A stretch of 64,000 nt of DNA from NCBI GenBank assembly GCA_022376515.1, contig WTXI01000019.1, positions 186,001 through 250,000 of the forward strand, written 5' to 3'. This document shows positions 34,801 through 48,166 of the stretch, in pieces; position 1 is the first letter of the stretch, and every line of letters begins with the position of its first letter. The position numbers and the translations under genes were made by a program. The DNA comes from Lactifluus volemus (Eukaryota > Basidiomycota > Agaricomycetes > Russulales > Russulaceae). The notes beneath the pieces are model-generated. The model had not been told where the DNA came from and did not search any database. It was given only the letters and a program-made list of their open reading frames with translations.

Positions 34801-37800
34801 TTGAGACGGACACGGTATGCTGGGGCATTGTCAAAGCTATTGATGAAGGTGGCAAGCGAGTACAACGTCGGAGTCATGTCTATCGTCAAGACCTCGTCCT
34901 GAGCTTGCGCGTTCTCTACCATGAGCTTCAGGACGCCGACACACTGCAGGGTAAAACTTCTCCGTAACAGTCAAAAAGAAAGGAGGCCAGAGCATACACA
35001 CCTGATCGAGGAAGCGGGAGAATTCGTCCGTCCACTGGAGCTCGCCTTTGCTATGGATGTCGTCAATGATACTAATTGTGACGATAAGCAAATCAACGAA
35101 GGTTGTATCATCAATTTGGCGCTTACTCCTCGAAGTGCTTCATGAGTTTCGGGTACAACCGAATGCTTAGCTCGCTCCCAAGGGCCTCCTTGGCGGTCTC
35201 GCGCGCCATGACCGAGTCAGATATCAGCCTCTCCATCAAGAAAGTAATGAAGTTATTTATCAATTGTCGTGGATCTTTGAGGACTCGCATTGAATCTGGC
35301 AGTAGCTCCGGAGGTATGACTGAGTGGAGGGCGGAGGGGTCGTGGTGTTCGATGAGACAAGCCGGGCCGCACGCTGCAAGAAACAACGTAAGGTTGTGCC
35401 ATTGATGTTGTTGTTCCTATCATCAGATGTCAACGAACGTTAAAGCTGGCAGGGCGCCACTGGCAACCAGCCATAGACGCACCTCAAACGTCATCGACTT
35501 ATCACCGACAGGCACGGTTGAGTCCTGCATGCTCTCCGCAGTCATTGGGTCGGACGGCGCGTTGATGACTAGCTCCGTTAGAGCGCACCACCGGAAGTAG
35601 CACTCTTCCCAGATGGCAACGTAGGTAGCGTGGGGAATCGCCAGAGATCGGAACAAGCGTCGGACTCGCTTCTGCCACGCCACTCGGCCTGTGCCCAAAA
35701 ATGTTCGAGATCTCGACTAGGTAGCGAGAACTGATACGAACCAGTAATTAACGTCCTGGGCGCACCAATCTTCTCGTATACTGCATGGCGGCTCACACGT
35801 TCTTCCTCGGTCAACGCGGGGTTGATAGGAACATCAGGTTGGCGCTCTGCAATCGCGATGAGCCTCAAAGTCTGCGCCGCGAGATTCGATACGCTTGTAT
35901 CCGCGGATGTCAGTGAAACGGCACTGGCAAGCTCTAACAGGGCGAATGCGGGGACACGGTGCTCGGAAAGTTGCATGAGGCGCGCAACGCTGTCAGGCTA
36001 ACGGACGACGTCAACACGAGGTCGCCACTTCAAGTGACAGTGGTAGACACGTACTGGTCCATCTCTCACGTATGTGTCTGCAAATTGCCGCCCATCTCCG
36101 CCCACATTCGCTGGCGTTCGAGCTCAAGACGGGCATTAAGCAGCGCATTAGCCACCGTACGCATCGCTGCTGGCGTCACAGTGAGCTTCCACGGGGCTGC
36201 GGTTGCATACAAGGGGTCACTCGGTCGAAGTTGATCGAGTTGGGAGCCGACCTGTCCAAGCGCAAGTGCAATTGAATACTGCACGCTAGTGTCTGTCTGT
36301 TGCTCCCACAAGGTAAGGACCATCGGCATCCACGAATCCATCTCAGCCTGTGTTAGTCCGGTGAAGTTCCAGCTCAGGTTTGCACGCCAAAGGCCAAGAA
36401 TCGCGATGAGGACGAGTTCGCGGTCCGAGACGGTCTCAGCAACGTAGCGTTTCGCTTTGGGGCGGAGTGCTGCTCGCCTGATCTTACCGTTTTCGTCGAC
36501 TTCATTACGCCGGACACCACCATACTATTACGGAAATGTGTAGATGTCATATCCATACGAAGACACAGTAAAACAGTAGTCTTACCTTAAAGATGGTACG
36601 AAATCTTCCAGCCAGCTCCTCGAATAGAGGTCCTATTGCAGGTTGCCATGATATCACACGCGCCTGCAATCTCATAAACTTGATTCTTTACGTAAACAGA
36701 ATAGCGCACCTCGACTGTCAGTGTGACTGAAGCCTTGATTGCAACCAGTTTCACTGCGTCTGAACGCTCCGCCTCTAAACATGTCTTAAAGAGAGGCAGC
36801 ACGTCGGCAAGAGGCGAGAACCGGTATAACGCGACAAGTGCATCCGCGAATATTGTCACGTCTATCTCATCAGAGCATTCCCAGAACGGTCGTTGGTTGT
36901 CCCAGTGAGTGAGAATGCTCTATATGGGGATTGGCTAGGACCGATAGTGAGATCATTGATAACTTACCTGGACTTCGTGTATAAAATCAGATACGTTTGC
37001 ATGGATAGGCAAGTCCTTCCCTGATACGTCTGGACGCGCTCGGGCGGCACCTCTACACAGGTCAAGAATACAAACTACAGACACATCTCGGAGCTTATTG
37101 GGTGTTTGGGCGACTTTGCCAAGTTGGTCCGTAAACTGCAACCGACCAGTTAGAACACTGGCGCAGGTCGGCCAGGGCCACGAGCACACCTTCTTTAGAT
37201 TGCTCTTGCTCGAGCCCTTCAAGTCTGTGCGCATCCGCTCGGATGAAATGACCGCGAGAGCGGCAAGTGTCGGCCAAAGTGCGCGGGCGCTTGCCACCTC
37301 AGACAGATCCCACAGTAAATCGAATACACGTTCTGGAGTGCCTCGAGCCGACGGTGTGTGCGAATGGCTTCGTTATACTCTTCTGGAAACATTCCGATCC
37401 AATTCCAGATAGCAGTTCGCAAGGGTACGGCAACTGCAACCTTGAACTCTTGCTTCATATTAACCAGTAGGGACGATAGTTCTATAAAAGTCGTCAAGCA
37501 AGTAAGCGTCATGTCAGCTGTCGAGACACGTACCCTGCAAAATCTGAAGGAGACGAGTGCGGTCTAGTGAACTGTGCTTCATCAAGTTGAGGTCGACAAT
37601 ATCAGGACTATCATCGGGGGAATCAGCGAGGAAGCGAATCTTATGACGGATACGCTGCAACACAACAGGCCAATTTGAAGCGGAAAGGTGATAGACGATC
37701 CGGCCTGCGAACTTGAGGATCAAGGCATTCAGCGAGAAATGCGATCTTGAAAGGACCTTCGGTGTCTTTTCGAGCTTAGTGTTGTGTTGTGCCATGGGCG

Positions 37801-38806
37801 TCACGGTCACCTGCGTCATTTGAGAACCGTTCACGGAAGGGGAAGAAGTGTTCAATGGGTGTGAAGATGGGTCTTGGAACTGTGGCTCATCCTCTAGGAC
37901 AAGGTCTTCTGAGATGTACTGCGACGAAGTTAATGGAGTATCGACGTTATCTATGGTCTCAAAGTCGTGGAAAGTAGCTTCAAACGACAGATTAGCTGAG
38001 GACATCAAGCGCCCTTCTGGAGGGGCGGTTTGTCGAAGGAAGACAACCATCAAGCTGAGGATATACTTGGCACAGTGTTCATCGAGCGGCGGCGGCTCTG
38101 TTAAGAGGACTGAAGTGGAAAGATGCTCCAGGGATGGCTGCATGCTCCTCCTGCTACTACGGCTGGTGATTACAGGAGAGGCAGGTAAAATTGAACTAGA
38201 TGAGCCCGTCTGTGAGGCGGTGCGTGGATCATCTGGATATCGGTTCCATCGAGAAGCCATAGCTACTGAGAGGACTTTGAGAACAAAAAGTTGGGATTGA
38301 AGGACGTCGATCGTCCGAATGCTATTCGAATCCGTTTGCTGTAAAAATTAGGGAGATGAGATTATGTGGCAGGGAGCAAAGGTAAAGCCGAACTTTGGTC
38401 AACTTATCCAAAACCTCGGTCAAAGCGAGGCCGATGATATCCAGCGAATCTTTGGACAACTCGACGAGACATTGAACAGTCTCATCGACGGCGGGGTCGG
38501 TTTCTACTTGAGTTAAATCAACGCCTGAATTAGAGGGCAACTGGGAGGAATGAGGATGCGAAAAAGTAGGGTGAAGAGATGAAGAGAGAGAACCTTGTTC
38601 CGTAGACGGTTTACTAAAATATGGATGATCTTTTGTTGGTGAACAGCAGCAGGGGAAGTGCTTGAGGAGTAAAACGAGGGAGGTTGAGTTGAAATTGCCG
38701 CGAAACCATGGGATTCGGTGCTGCGATGTTGTCTAACCGAGCTTGATGGGGTGGTGGAGGAGTGGTTTGCTGAGGCGGATGGACGGCGAACTGGCATTGG
38801 AGGCAT
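28842..38806 (-). CDS. Neurofibromin/IRA-type Ras GTPase-activating protein
   Basis: A multi-exon gene of about 10 kb, one of the longest types in fungal genomes. It starts at ATG 38806 ([17 protein letters not shown]); exon 1 joins [14 protein letters not shown] to [15 protein letters not shown]. The RasGAP domain lies around 33905-32930: [20 protein letters not shown], then [20 protein letters not shown] with the arginine finger codon at 33681-33683, and later [11 protein letters not shown] with [32 protein letters not shown]14-like segment follows (about 32765-32133, with [20 protein letters not shown] and [20 protein letters not shown]). A long helical C-terminus ends [19 protein letters not shown] and [11 protein letters not shown]. 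It turns off Ras, so it should dampen cAMP-PKA and MAPK signalling. Exon joints in the middle were not all resolved. I found no decisive lesion in the GAP core. Confidence 0.9.
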
Positions 38807-39720
38807 GGTAAAATAAGAGAAAAAAACAAGATAAAGTAAAAGAGAGAGACGGTGGTGGTGCGGAAGAGGTAGATGAACGACGGCGCGTTAACGCGGCCTC
38901 GAGCAAGGCGGATTCGGACTCGGATGCAGCAGCAGCTCAACGGATGAGCGCACATTACCCGGCCGATATTTCCTATATTCGGTATTACCACCGGTACATT
39001 ATATAATCAACAAAGTCGTTGGACCCACAAGGACCCACAACTTTGAACCACTCGCACACCCTCTATCTATGATATATGTTCATTGTTCCTTTCAGTGATG
39101 ATATCTTTAGTGGTGTCTTGTGGCTACTGTTGTGTCGGGACTGCATCTCTCACCATGTCATCTCCTGGCCATTCACAGGCCACAAAAAAAAAAAATCTTG
39201 GTCCCTTCTCGTCCTAGTCACGCTCTCAAAGGCTACTGAATTTTAGAACCTCGTGAATAAATCTCACCAGATTAATTTGGCCGTTTCCGTCGAGACTAAT
39301 TTCGGGCTGAGTGCGATACGAAACACACGCACCCCAACTCCGCCGCTTCCGGACTCCGCAGATGGGTCGATCGAGCCCTACAGCCGCTCTCCTCACCTCG
39401 GGCTGCCATCTTTTCTTGTCCTGCCTCGTCGACATCTCTTCTCTAAAAACACACTTGAGAACCAGTTTGCCTATATTTCGGGAATATCTCTTCTATCTAT
39501 AACGCGACCTTTTTTTTTTTTCATTTTGCTGTCCCAACGTTACACTGTTCGATCTGCTTTGTCTACTTTTTCATTGTTTTCGTTTTCGTATCTCCCCCTT
39601 TTCACTTCGTCTCTTTTAACCGTTCTCCTTTCCCGCTAAATCAGCCTACCCCTGGTTAGTCTCGTTTACTTTCGTCTTAATTTTCCGGCTTTCTACAGGC
39701 TGGTGTCTTGTCGAGTACCA
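38807..39720. promoter_or_regulatory. Divergent promoter between the NF1-like and NGR1-like genes
   Basis: About 0.9 kb separates two start codons on opposite strands. The right half is strongly pyrimidine-rich on the plus strand (39480-39620), as in many basidiomycete promoters before NGR1-like starts. No other gene is seen. Confidence 0.5.
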
Positions 39721-42634
39721 ATGTCCCGTCGTGATCTCCAGGACCCCGAGATTCCCCCTGTATTGGCCGCATTTCCAAGCCCCAACCAGGCGAGAGCATA
39801 CAATCGATTTTCTTTCACGACACCCAATGGATTTCCTTCAAGCGATCGTATGGTATCGACGTATGGCTCTCAAAGGACTTTGACACTCTCGCCTACACAG
39901 CCGGCTTCTCCCCGATCTTTTGGAATTCAAGACCAAGAGTATGGAATCGGTCATGTTGATACCAATACTTGGCCATCCCTCCTCGGTACAAATACCCGCG
40001 TACCAAATCTCCCGTTCCAACCTCAACAATCCCACCTTCCTCCCTCCTCTCACCCCTCCTCCTCATCACTCAGTAGCGGGTCCGCCAACTTTCATAACTT
40101 TGACAGCGCCCGCGGCGGTCTCTATTCGCAGTCCATTAACAAAGATCGAGACCCACCTACACTTCGTGCTTCACAGACCACCGTCAGCCCGTCGTTGCAG
40201 TCGCAGTTTGTCTATTCGTCATCCGCTTCCACTCCGCCATCTTCCACATCCCCCCTTACACGCTCAACGCTCTGGTGGGGCGAGCTTGAACCCTGGATGG
40301 ACGAAGAATACGCTAAACAAGTCTGTACTATTATGAACTGGGATCCGGTCAGCATAAAGGTTCCACATCCTCCGCCAGACTCCCTTACCGGCCAACAGGC
40401 CAATAACCCTGGCTATTGCTTCCTCACCTTCCCAACACCCGCTCACGCTGCCTCTGTGCTCGCCCGGATCCACAATAACGGGAGCGGGACTCCCCCTACT
40501 ATGCCAAACTCGAACAAACCATTCCTTCTCAACTGGGCATCTTCTACACCTATCCCTCCGTCAGTTTCCCCCGCTGGCTTTCCGTCTCAGTCACAACACG
40601 CAAAGGAGTACAGCATCTTTGTTGGTGATCTAGCTCCCGAGGCGTCCAACTCGGATCTTGTTGCGGTCTTCCGCAACCCGGTGCTCGGCCTACGCAACGA
40701 CCGTGAACCTAAGTTTATCCGCCCCTTTTTGAGCTGCAAGAGTGCCAAAATTATGCTAGATCCGGTCACGGGCGTCTCAAGGGATATGGCTTTGTTCGGT
40801 ATGTTCCACCTCGGTAACAACGCCATACTTTCCCTCACAGAGTCCGCATAGCTTTACGGATGAGGCTGATCAACAGCGTGCTTTGATCGAGATGCATGGT
40901 CTCTACTGCCTCTCACGGCCAAGTGAGTATATGCGTCTTTTCTTTCGCTTGATCGAAAAACTTATTGTTCGCCTAATTAGTGCGTATATCTCCTGCGACG
41001 GCCAAGCCCAGGCCCCTCCCGTTTCATACAGAAGATCTTTCACAAATTCAAATCCCATCTCTTTCTCTCCCCCCTCCTACTCCTGTACCTACGAAGAGTG
41101 TCTCGTCCCCTATTGCGGGCTCTAGCACCGGGGCCACTGGCTCGTCGAACTCGCTCAGCAGCTCCGGTGTATCTTCTTCTGGATCCTCTTCCTCAGTCTC
41201 TGCGCCCTCGCTAAGCTCAGGCACAAGCACAAGTGGCTCAAGTTCGACCCTAGCAAGCACGGACTCTAATGACCGTCAGCAGAATGTCTCACTCAGCTCA
41301 CGCAATACGCCCAATCGGCTCCTACATCGAAGCCTGTCTCAGATACACCGACTTCAATCACTGCACCCTTCGCTCGACAAGGCGCAACCGCAGAGCAAAC
41401 GCGGTACTCCCTGGTTGAGGAATCATGGAAGCATCAGGCACAGGCCCGCGCAATTCTGAGCAATCTTATCGGGCCAAACGGTGAACAACTCACGTCGACA
41501 GACCCGTACAACACGACAGTCTTTGTCGGTGGACTGTCACCACTGATCTCAGAAGAGACTTTGAGAACATTCTTTGCACCTTTCGGTGACATTCACTATG
41601 TAAGTTTTCTCTTGCCTTACGCATCGAAACATTTGCGTTGATATTCACATATTCCAGGTGAAAGTGCCCGTCGGGAAGCACTGCGGCTTTGTACAGTTTG
41701 TACGCAAAGCAGACGCCGAACGTGCCATTGAAAAGATGCAAGGCTTTCCGATCGGAGGTAGCCGAATCCGCCTTAGTTGGGGCCGCAGCCAGTGTAAGCC
41801 CATCATTAATCTCCGTGTGAACAAATTTGTCTTAGGAATCCGAACGTAGATAAAGCAGCACAGGCTGCCGCTCAGGCAGCCCAGGCAGCTGCGTTGCAGG
41901 CACACTCACAAAGCCAGATGATGTCTCCCCGGGGTACCCCGATCACTGTGGAACAGACCGTTCAGCTCCTGCAACAGATGCAACTCGCGGGATTCTTCGC
42001 TAGTGGTGACGTGCAAGGCCAACAGGATCAATCTCAACCTCAGTCAGCAAAGTCTCTGAACGACGAGTCCATTCACAACGTGGTTTTCTCAACGCGCGAC
42101 GTTAACGACACCTCGCCGTTTGGCGTGCAGCCTTCCGGAGGATTTGGCAACATGCGAACACCTCGTGCTGGCCTTTCCACGTCTTTCTCCCCTTTCTCCC
42201 CTGATCCCAACCTCTTTTCTGGAGCAGACCTCACATCTGGACCACCTCAACCAAAGAGGCCAGAAGGCCTCCTGCATTACCCCGGTACTGCCGCTGATTA
42301 TGCACAGGGATTTGGGCCCGGACCTGCATTGCCGCACGACCTGAGCAACACCATGGGCGCGGATGGGAAAGTCACAGTGCCGGACTTCACCACGTTCTTC
42401 GAGAAACCTAATTCACTTTCACGACCACCGTCGGGGTTACTTAGCACATCACAGGAGCGGCAGGGATATTTTGAGTTGCCGGAACTCGGACCTGATGTGA
42501 TCACAGACCTCAATGGCACATTGGCGAGCCTTGACCTCGATGGCGTCCATCACAACCAATCCCCTTCTTCTCCTGCACCTGCGCCCACGTCCACGGCGTG
42601 GAAGATGCTTAGCAGTGGCAGCCCATCGGCGTAG
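39721..42634 (+). CDS. Three-RRM RNA-binding protein (NGR1/NAM8/CSX1 type)
   Basis: Five exons: 39721-40798, 40852-40922, 40981-41599, 41658-41791 and 41836-42634. RRM1 starts TLWWGELEPWMDEEYAKQVC and holds GYCFLTFPTPAHAA. RRM2 starts SIFVGDLAPEASNSDLVAVF and ends GYGFVR / FTDEADQQRALIEMHGL. RRM3 is TVFVGGLSPLISEETLRTFF with CGFVQFVRKADAERAIEKMQ and IRLSWGRSQ. Spacing and the WWGEL start match the NGR1/NAM8/CSX1 group, which bind poly(U)- or AU-rich RNA and act in splicing or mRNA decay. Ser-rich linkers and a Gln/Ala-rich stretch after RRM3 fit. The first exon frame begins at GTG 39703, but ATG 39721 is the first true start. One base seems missing near 40779-40783 (before GYGFVR) and one near 41280-41300 (before QSAPTSKPVSDTP). 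TAG at 42632-42634 ends the gene. Confidence 0.88.
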
Positions 42635-43692
42635 TTGCTCGCTTGACCTTTCATGTCCACATGTCACACGATTCAGTCTCACAATTTGTTTCGCCTCGCT
42701 GTGAAATTCGCCTTGCTTTGGAATAAATATACATCATCGCACAGCTCTTCGATCATTTCTTCCCTTTTCTTCGTTTCGTTCGATCTCTGTTCCTTTTTTT
42801 TCTCCATTTGATCTGTCTTAGGTGTTGGACGTATGCCTCTCGCCTCTCTTCTCTGACCTGTCCTCCACAAACTACCTCTCTTGCTTATTCTCTTGTCATC
42901 TCATTTCGGTCTAGCCTCCCTGTTTCACCGTCGTCATTGCGCTATCTCACCCTAACCATCTTCGCTTCTTTCGTCGTCAATGTCATCCCCCCTCGTTTCG
43001 TCCTTATTACTGTTGTTGCAATTAGCTAGCTCAGTTCAATTACTACATAGCCCTTCATCCTCGCACCATACATTAGTGTCGAGATATGATAATTGCATGA
43101 AAATGTTGACGTCCTCAGATACTACGTTCTTAGATAATATATACATGGCAAAAATGTATCATCATCAGTAGCACAAGTTTATAGTATGTGCCTAGTTCTG
43201 AGTCCAAGGTTACGTTGAGAAAGGCACTAGTTCAAAAACGAAGGAAATTCGTTTCAAGCGCCAATACCAACCGTCGAGTCGAGATGCTACCTCCCCTTAC
43301 CCCTCTGGCTGCAACAATGATCATCACCCCACACTCAAATCTTAAATTTTCGGTAATTTCTGACTTAGGATCTATTTGGTTCGTCCCGACGTTCCCAGCT
43401 AGATGGATGAGAAGGTTCACGCGTTCACGTCTCACATTCATCTTCATGATCAGGAAAGTGGATCTCACGTGACGATGGGTGTCGGACCCGACGGGCCGGC
43501 GGGATTATGCCGACCCACGTGTCAGGAGGAGATGGAAAGTGAATCATGGCAATCAAAATTCTAACAGGGTAAGGTACGTCACGGCACAAAAACTATGAGT
43601 CACTGTAAATTGAGGTATCATCTGCAAGGAAAGGCCTAAAAGTGAGAAAGCGTCATTCAGAGAGGCATGCGGAAGTGAGTGAGATCAACGAC
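42635..43692. other. Intergenic between convergent NGR1-like and NPC1 genes
   Basis: 3' flanks of both genes. CACGTG E-box palindromes lie at 43466-43471 and 43516-43521, separated by a GC-rich stretch. No coding frame is supported. Confidence 0.5.
42722..42727 (+). terminator. Possible polyadenylation signal of the NGR1-like gene
   Basis: AATAAA lies 88 nt after the stop codon at 42634, a usual distance for a fungal 3' end. Confidence 0.4.
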
Positions 43693-46600
43693 TTACGCGT
43701 ACTCATAGCCACTCCGGATGGCAGTCGACATCCACTCTTCGTCAGCTTCTTGCAACGGAAATCCTGGCCCACCTGCGAGGCTGAGAATTACTGGCAAAAG
43801 GACGAGACCGTGGAGGGCCCCAGAAATTATGAGGGAGAACCACATCCGGAAGTAATACGTCTGCACGCCCCGGAGTTAGTTTTAGCCGCAAGTCACGTCA
43901 AAAAAATCATTTTCACCTCCAGGAGCTTCGAGCGGGTCAGAGCTAATACGCTCATCCCAATCAGTTTCGTAAATGTAATCCCGGAGAGAACCTGATGGTA
44001 CACGTGATATTGGTGTCAGGGGCGGGATGCTGTCAACAGAACACGCACCGATGGTCCGACATCGACCAAGGCGGCAGACATCCTCTCGTCGCGTTCCTGT
44101 CCGATAGTGTGATCTGTGGTAGGGCCAGGCCCCGAATTCATAAAGGCGCGTGCGACATGCGCACAAAATTCGACCGCGATGCCTAATGATATGACGAGAT
44201 TGACGAGGCTGATTGCGTTCAAACTTATGCCCCACAGCCCCATCACGCCCATGACGTTGACGACGGTCAATGCCACCACGGCAGTAACGATCGTGCCAGT
44301 TCGCCAGGATCCGAGGAACAGGGCGGTCACAACGAGGACAGACGCCAGTCCCAGGCCCAAGACTTGCTGTGTCATGGACACGATATGGGCGTACTGGTCG
44401 AAAAACACAAAGAAGAGGGAGTAAGGGAAGACAGACGCGCCGGTTCTCCTAGACATGTCGTCCGCTATCCTGTGAACGGCATCGAACGCATTGATAAAGT
44501 CCGCCTGGCTCTTCAATGGGTTAAGGAAAGTCCGGAAGTGAGACGCCACAACATCGTCTTGCGCGTCGTTTAGCGAGATGGCACTCCCATAAGACGCCTG
44601 GCCACCGAGAGGGCAGCTTTCATCGGTAGGTGAAACGAGCCATTGTTTGAGATAACGGAGGAATTCTTCGCCTTCTGGAAGCCCTTCCATGGTAATGTTA
44701 TAGGCAGGACTTCTACCAGCCCAGCAAGGGCGGCAAAGGCGAGGGCTATCTCTTGGAGAGCAGAACACGTCTGGATTTCGTTTTCGAACACGACAGCAGT
44801 CGGCGTTCGGGTTGAGCCATGTTAAGAAATCGTCGATCCACGAGGCAGCAGGATCTGAGAAAAATGACACGGCCGGGCGCTTGCGCTCCGCCTCAAGAGT
44901 ATTTGCTACAGAGAAATCGTCACAAGTTGTGAAGCGGGCGCATAATTTTTGTTGTCCCGGACGATGAGTAACATCAATGTCATGCGAAATGAAGTATACG
45001 GGAGGCCCGACATTCAGGTAGGCATCCATGTCATCGAAGTATTGGATTAGGTAAGAATCTGAAGGCAAGGCCAACCTTTGATCTAGCGGCAGTTTAGACA
45101 TCTATAGCACATACAACAAGTCGAGACTTACCAAGCCCAAGTTGGATGTGCTGAATCGATATTACAGAAATGACAAAGATACCACCAAAGATCAACATCA
45201 CAACACCCTTGATTAAAGGTCGAAGAATGAAAGGCGCGTAGTATTTTCGAATGAGACGAGCGAGGGTGCTAGGGCTGCTGCCGTTTGGAACGGGTTCGAG
45301 TAATTGGATACGAGCCGGAATCTCGATGCACGGAAGGCAGTCCACCCGGCTAGCCTGATATTAAAGTCAGGTCGCCGCGCCTCATTAGAGGTGTAGAAGT
45401 AGCTTACCTCAAGACGACGCAAATCAAGCACCATTGCGCTAATAAATACCGTAACTTGAAGCAAAGCGTTCAACAATACGCTGCCGGCAGCATATAGGGC
45501 AAAGTTTCTCACGGCCGGCATAGGCACAAGAGCACCAAGCGCGAATGCTATGATCTCCGTAACAGAGCTGAGCATGATGGATGGTCCCATCTTGGCCAAC
45601 GTCCGGGCGACACGTTCCTCAGGTGGTAGATAAAGGGGCACAGAGGCAGCATCGATTGACTCTGTACGTGAAGAGTCGAACTGGGAACGGCGGGAAGTGG
45701 GCGATATTGGTGTGGGATACGGAGGGGTCTGGTCGAGTGCGGCAGCATTGGAACCATGCAGTAGGTTCTGACGATCAAGTTCGTGGACAAGTATGAATAC
45801 GTTGTCAACACCAACTGCCAGTACAAGGAACGGAATGACTTCGGCGATAATCAAGGTGACTTTTACGCCAATTACTGAAAAGAATCCCACGGAGGACGCG
45901 ACCGACAAAATGACCAGAAAAATGCCGAATAATCCTAACGTAACCTTTGAGCCGACGAAAAGTTTGCGCGGTAATCGAGGGAGAATGTGTGGGGCATTAT
46001 GAGAATCCGCCGACAGCGAGGATGATGATGGCCGCATGAAAACGCGGGGGAAATTGACCACCCAGCGGTGTAGAGATACGAGCACCCCTTCCTCGTCTCT
46101 ACCTGAACTGCCCCTGCCTAAGGTCAGGCCCACGTAGAAAAACATCGCAAGATATGACAAAACTACTATCTTGACGTCCATGTTCGTACTCTTGTTAATC
46201 TCTTCTTCCAAAGAGATACCTGTTGAATAAGAAATCTCCAAACCTGCCTCTGATGGAGCTCGCTCCTTAAGTTGTTCCAAGTATTCTGCGAGTGCGCGCT
46301 CCCACTCCATTGCTCTCTCTCGGACTTCAAGGTCAAGAGAGTCAGACACGACGATGTTTACAACTAAAGCCTCTGCTCCCAAGTAATTGTTCCCTGGTAC
46401 ACCGCCTAGGATGTACTTGGGTAAGAGCGGTTGTTGGAAATCGGGGAGGCAATCAACAGGGGCATTAGCGCAGTACTCAACGCGCTCAGCCCATGAGTCG
46501 GGGGAGGTGTTGTCGATGTCGTTGTCAAACCAGGCTGTGATGGATTGGAAAACACATGCACCCTCGGGGCCTGCAGGCCGGAAGCACACGTCGGAAAGAC

Positions 46601-48069
46601 TATATGAGTTCGGCGAAGAACGAAGGGACCGAATATCTGCTTCGACGGAGAACCAGAATTTGAGGTGGTCCCATGAAAGCACCGGCTTCTTCGTGTGTGA
46701 CATTGACACATGCTCTCCACTTGCTGCCGAGGTTACAAAAATCTGCTGTGGCCGGTAGAAAGGACCAAATTCTTGGTCAAAGAAATCTTTCTGAATCTTG
46801 CTCTCCGAGTTGGGTGCAACCCATAGTCGGACCGGATCTGTTTCCACGCCGAAGCGACTCCAACCGATATTAAGAAGACCTATCAGGGTAAACATTATGG
46901 CGAAGGTCGCCCATGGGTATGATGCAGTGAGGAGGCCAAGCTTGTAAAAAGCCCGGCGGAGCTTTACATTCAAACGGTATTGTCGAGGCTGGACGGAGTC
47001 GAGAGGATCCAGGAGCGTTACGCCACGACCAATGGTCGCAGTAGGTTGAGGCGAGGACTGTTCTCCGTCAAGATATCTGGCCAGAGACGAGGCCCCCACC
47101 AGGTCGCGGGAGTGGGATCGCGGGGAAAGAGGGGTGTCCAAAATCGCTTCGGGACCGAGGGACAACCGATCATACTTTCTCTCCTCCTGACGGCGGCGTA
47201 GGGCAGCCTGTACACAGAAACCGAGTATAAATGCGACGAGGCATAAAGAGTATGCCAGTATGAGGACAAAAGACAGACAGGAGAGTGCCCCGACATGACA
47301 AGAGTCGCCGGGGGTAGGAACGTGGGGTAATGCAGGGCAAATTTGTGGGCAGTCGATACACGCGCACCGACTAGACAGGTCACTGTCCGCGCAGTTTCGA
47401 GCAGGCTTGTCTAAGGCAACCATCCTGGCGCGGCCGACGAGGGAAAGTTGATTTGGAAAGGGCTTCCGAGAGGCTTTTCCTGTCCCATTGATCTGAGAAA
47501 CGCCAATAATCTTTTGCCCCTTCGCCAATCAAATCCATGGCATAACCATTTGTCGCCCCGACTTTGACATCTTTGCAACTATTGAAAAAGCCTTGGCCAA
47601 GGCGCTCGGAAACGAAGAAATCCAGGGATTGTACGGCGGTTTGTCCGGTGGATGTGGTTTGTGTGGAGGTAATGTTAACAAAGGACGCTTGGTCGGGAGA
47701 ACATGCGAAATTGCAGAAGAAGGAGCGAAAGTTGTTTCGACAAGCTGGACATGATGTGATGAGAGGCTCTGCCTCGTTCAGGTTGTCGCGCAGGATTTCT
47801 ATCTGATCCGACTTGCAGCAAATTGGACCATCGGCCAGTTCTTCCCCGCATACTTCAGTTAGGAGGGATCTGGTCTTGTCGTCTGGCTAAGGATGTCGTG
47901 AGCACGGAGGGTTTAGGGCGAGAGTAGTCTGGTGGCGTAGTACCTGGGATGCCGGCCCATCAAACGGACACGGTAAAGGTTTCCCAAATAGACCTTTGGA
48001 CCCGCACGACCCTCGCATAGAACAATGGCCATTTGTAGGGATATGATAATCTGTATGCCGGGTGGCCAT
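43693..48069 (-). CDS. NCR1: Niemann-Pick C1-like sterol transporter (NPC1/NCR1)
   Basis: NPC1 moves sterol out of the vacuole or lysosome lumen. Exon 1 (48069-47944) and exon 2 (from 47886) encode the cysteine-rich luminal domain: [41 protein letters not shown] membrane segment follows near [20 protein letters not shown]. Then come the middle luminal domain ([20 protein letters not shown]), the sterol-sensing domain ([36 protein letters not shown]) and the RND-type second half ([53 protein letters not shown]). The last exon ends near YEYA at 43693; a GTAAGT there could be a donor leading to a further small exon. Two single-base losses are needed, at 47505-47506 (to read [20 protein letters not shown]) and at 47424-47425. 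The first ATG gives no signal peptide, unusual for this family. Confidence 0.93.
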
Positions 48070-48166
48070 TGTTGTCGAAGAGACTGGAACTGTCGGAATG
48101 CGCGACGCGTCCGTGCGGGTGATATCAAGCCACGTGTTTATGGTTGCGGCTCTGAACTGTACCAAA
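48070..48166. promoter_or_regulatory. Short divergent promoter between NPC1 and DPH1
   Basis: Only 97 bp separate the assigned ATG codons of NPC1 (minus) and DPH1 (plus). Both 5' leaders and core promoters must fit here or overlap the neighbouring coding region, unless NPC1 has an upstream first exon. Confidence 0.6.

Noticed and set aside
43188..43472. 94-codon plus-strand frame near the E-boxes
   Set aside because: No recognised domain; a similar frame exists on the other strand.
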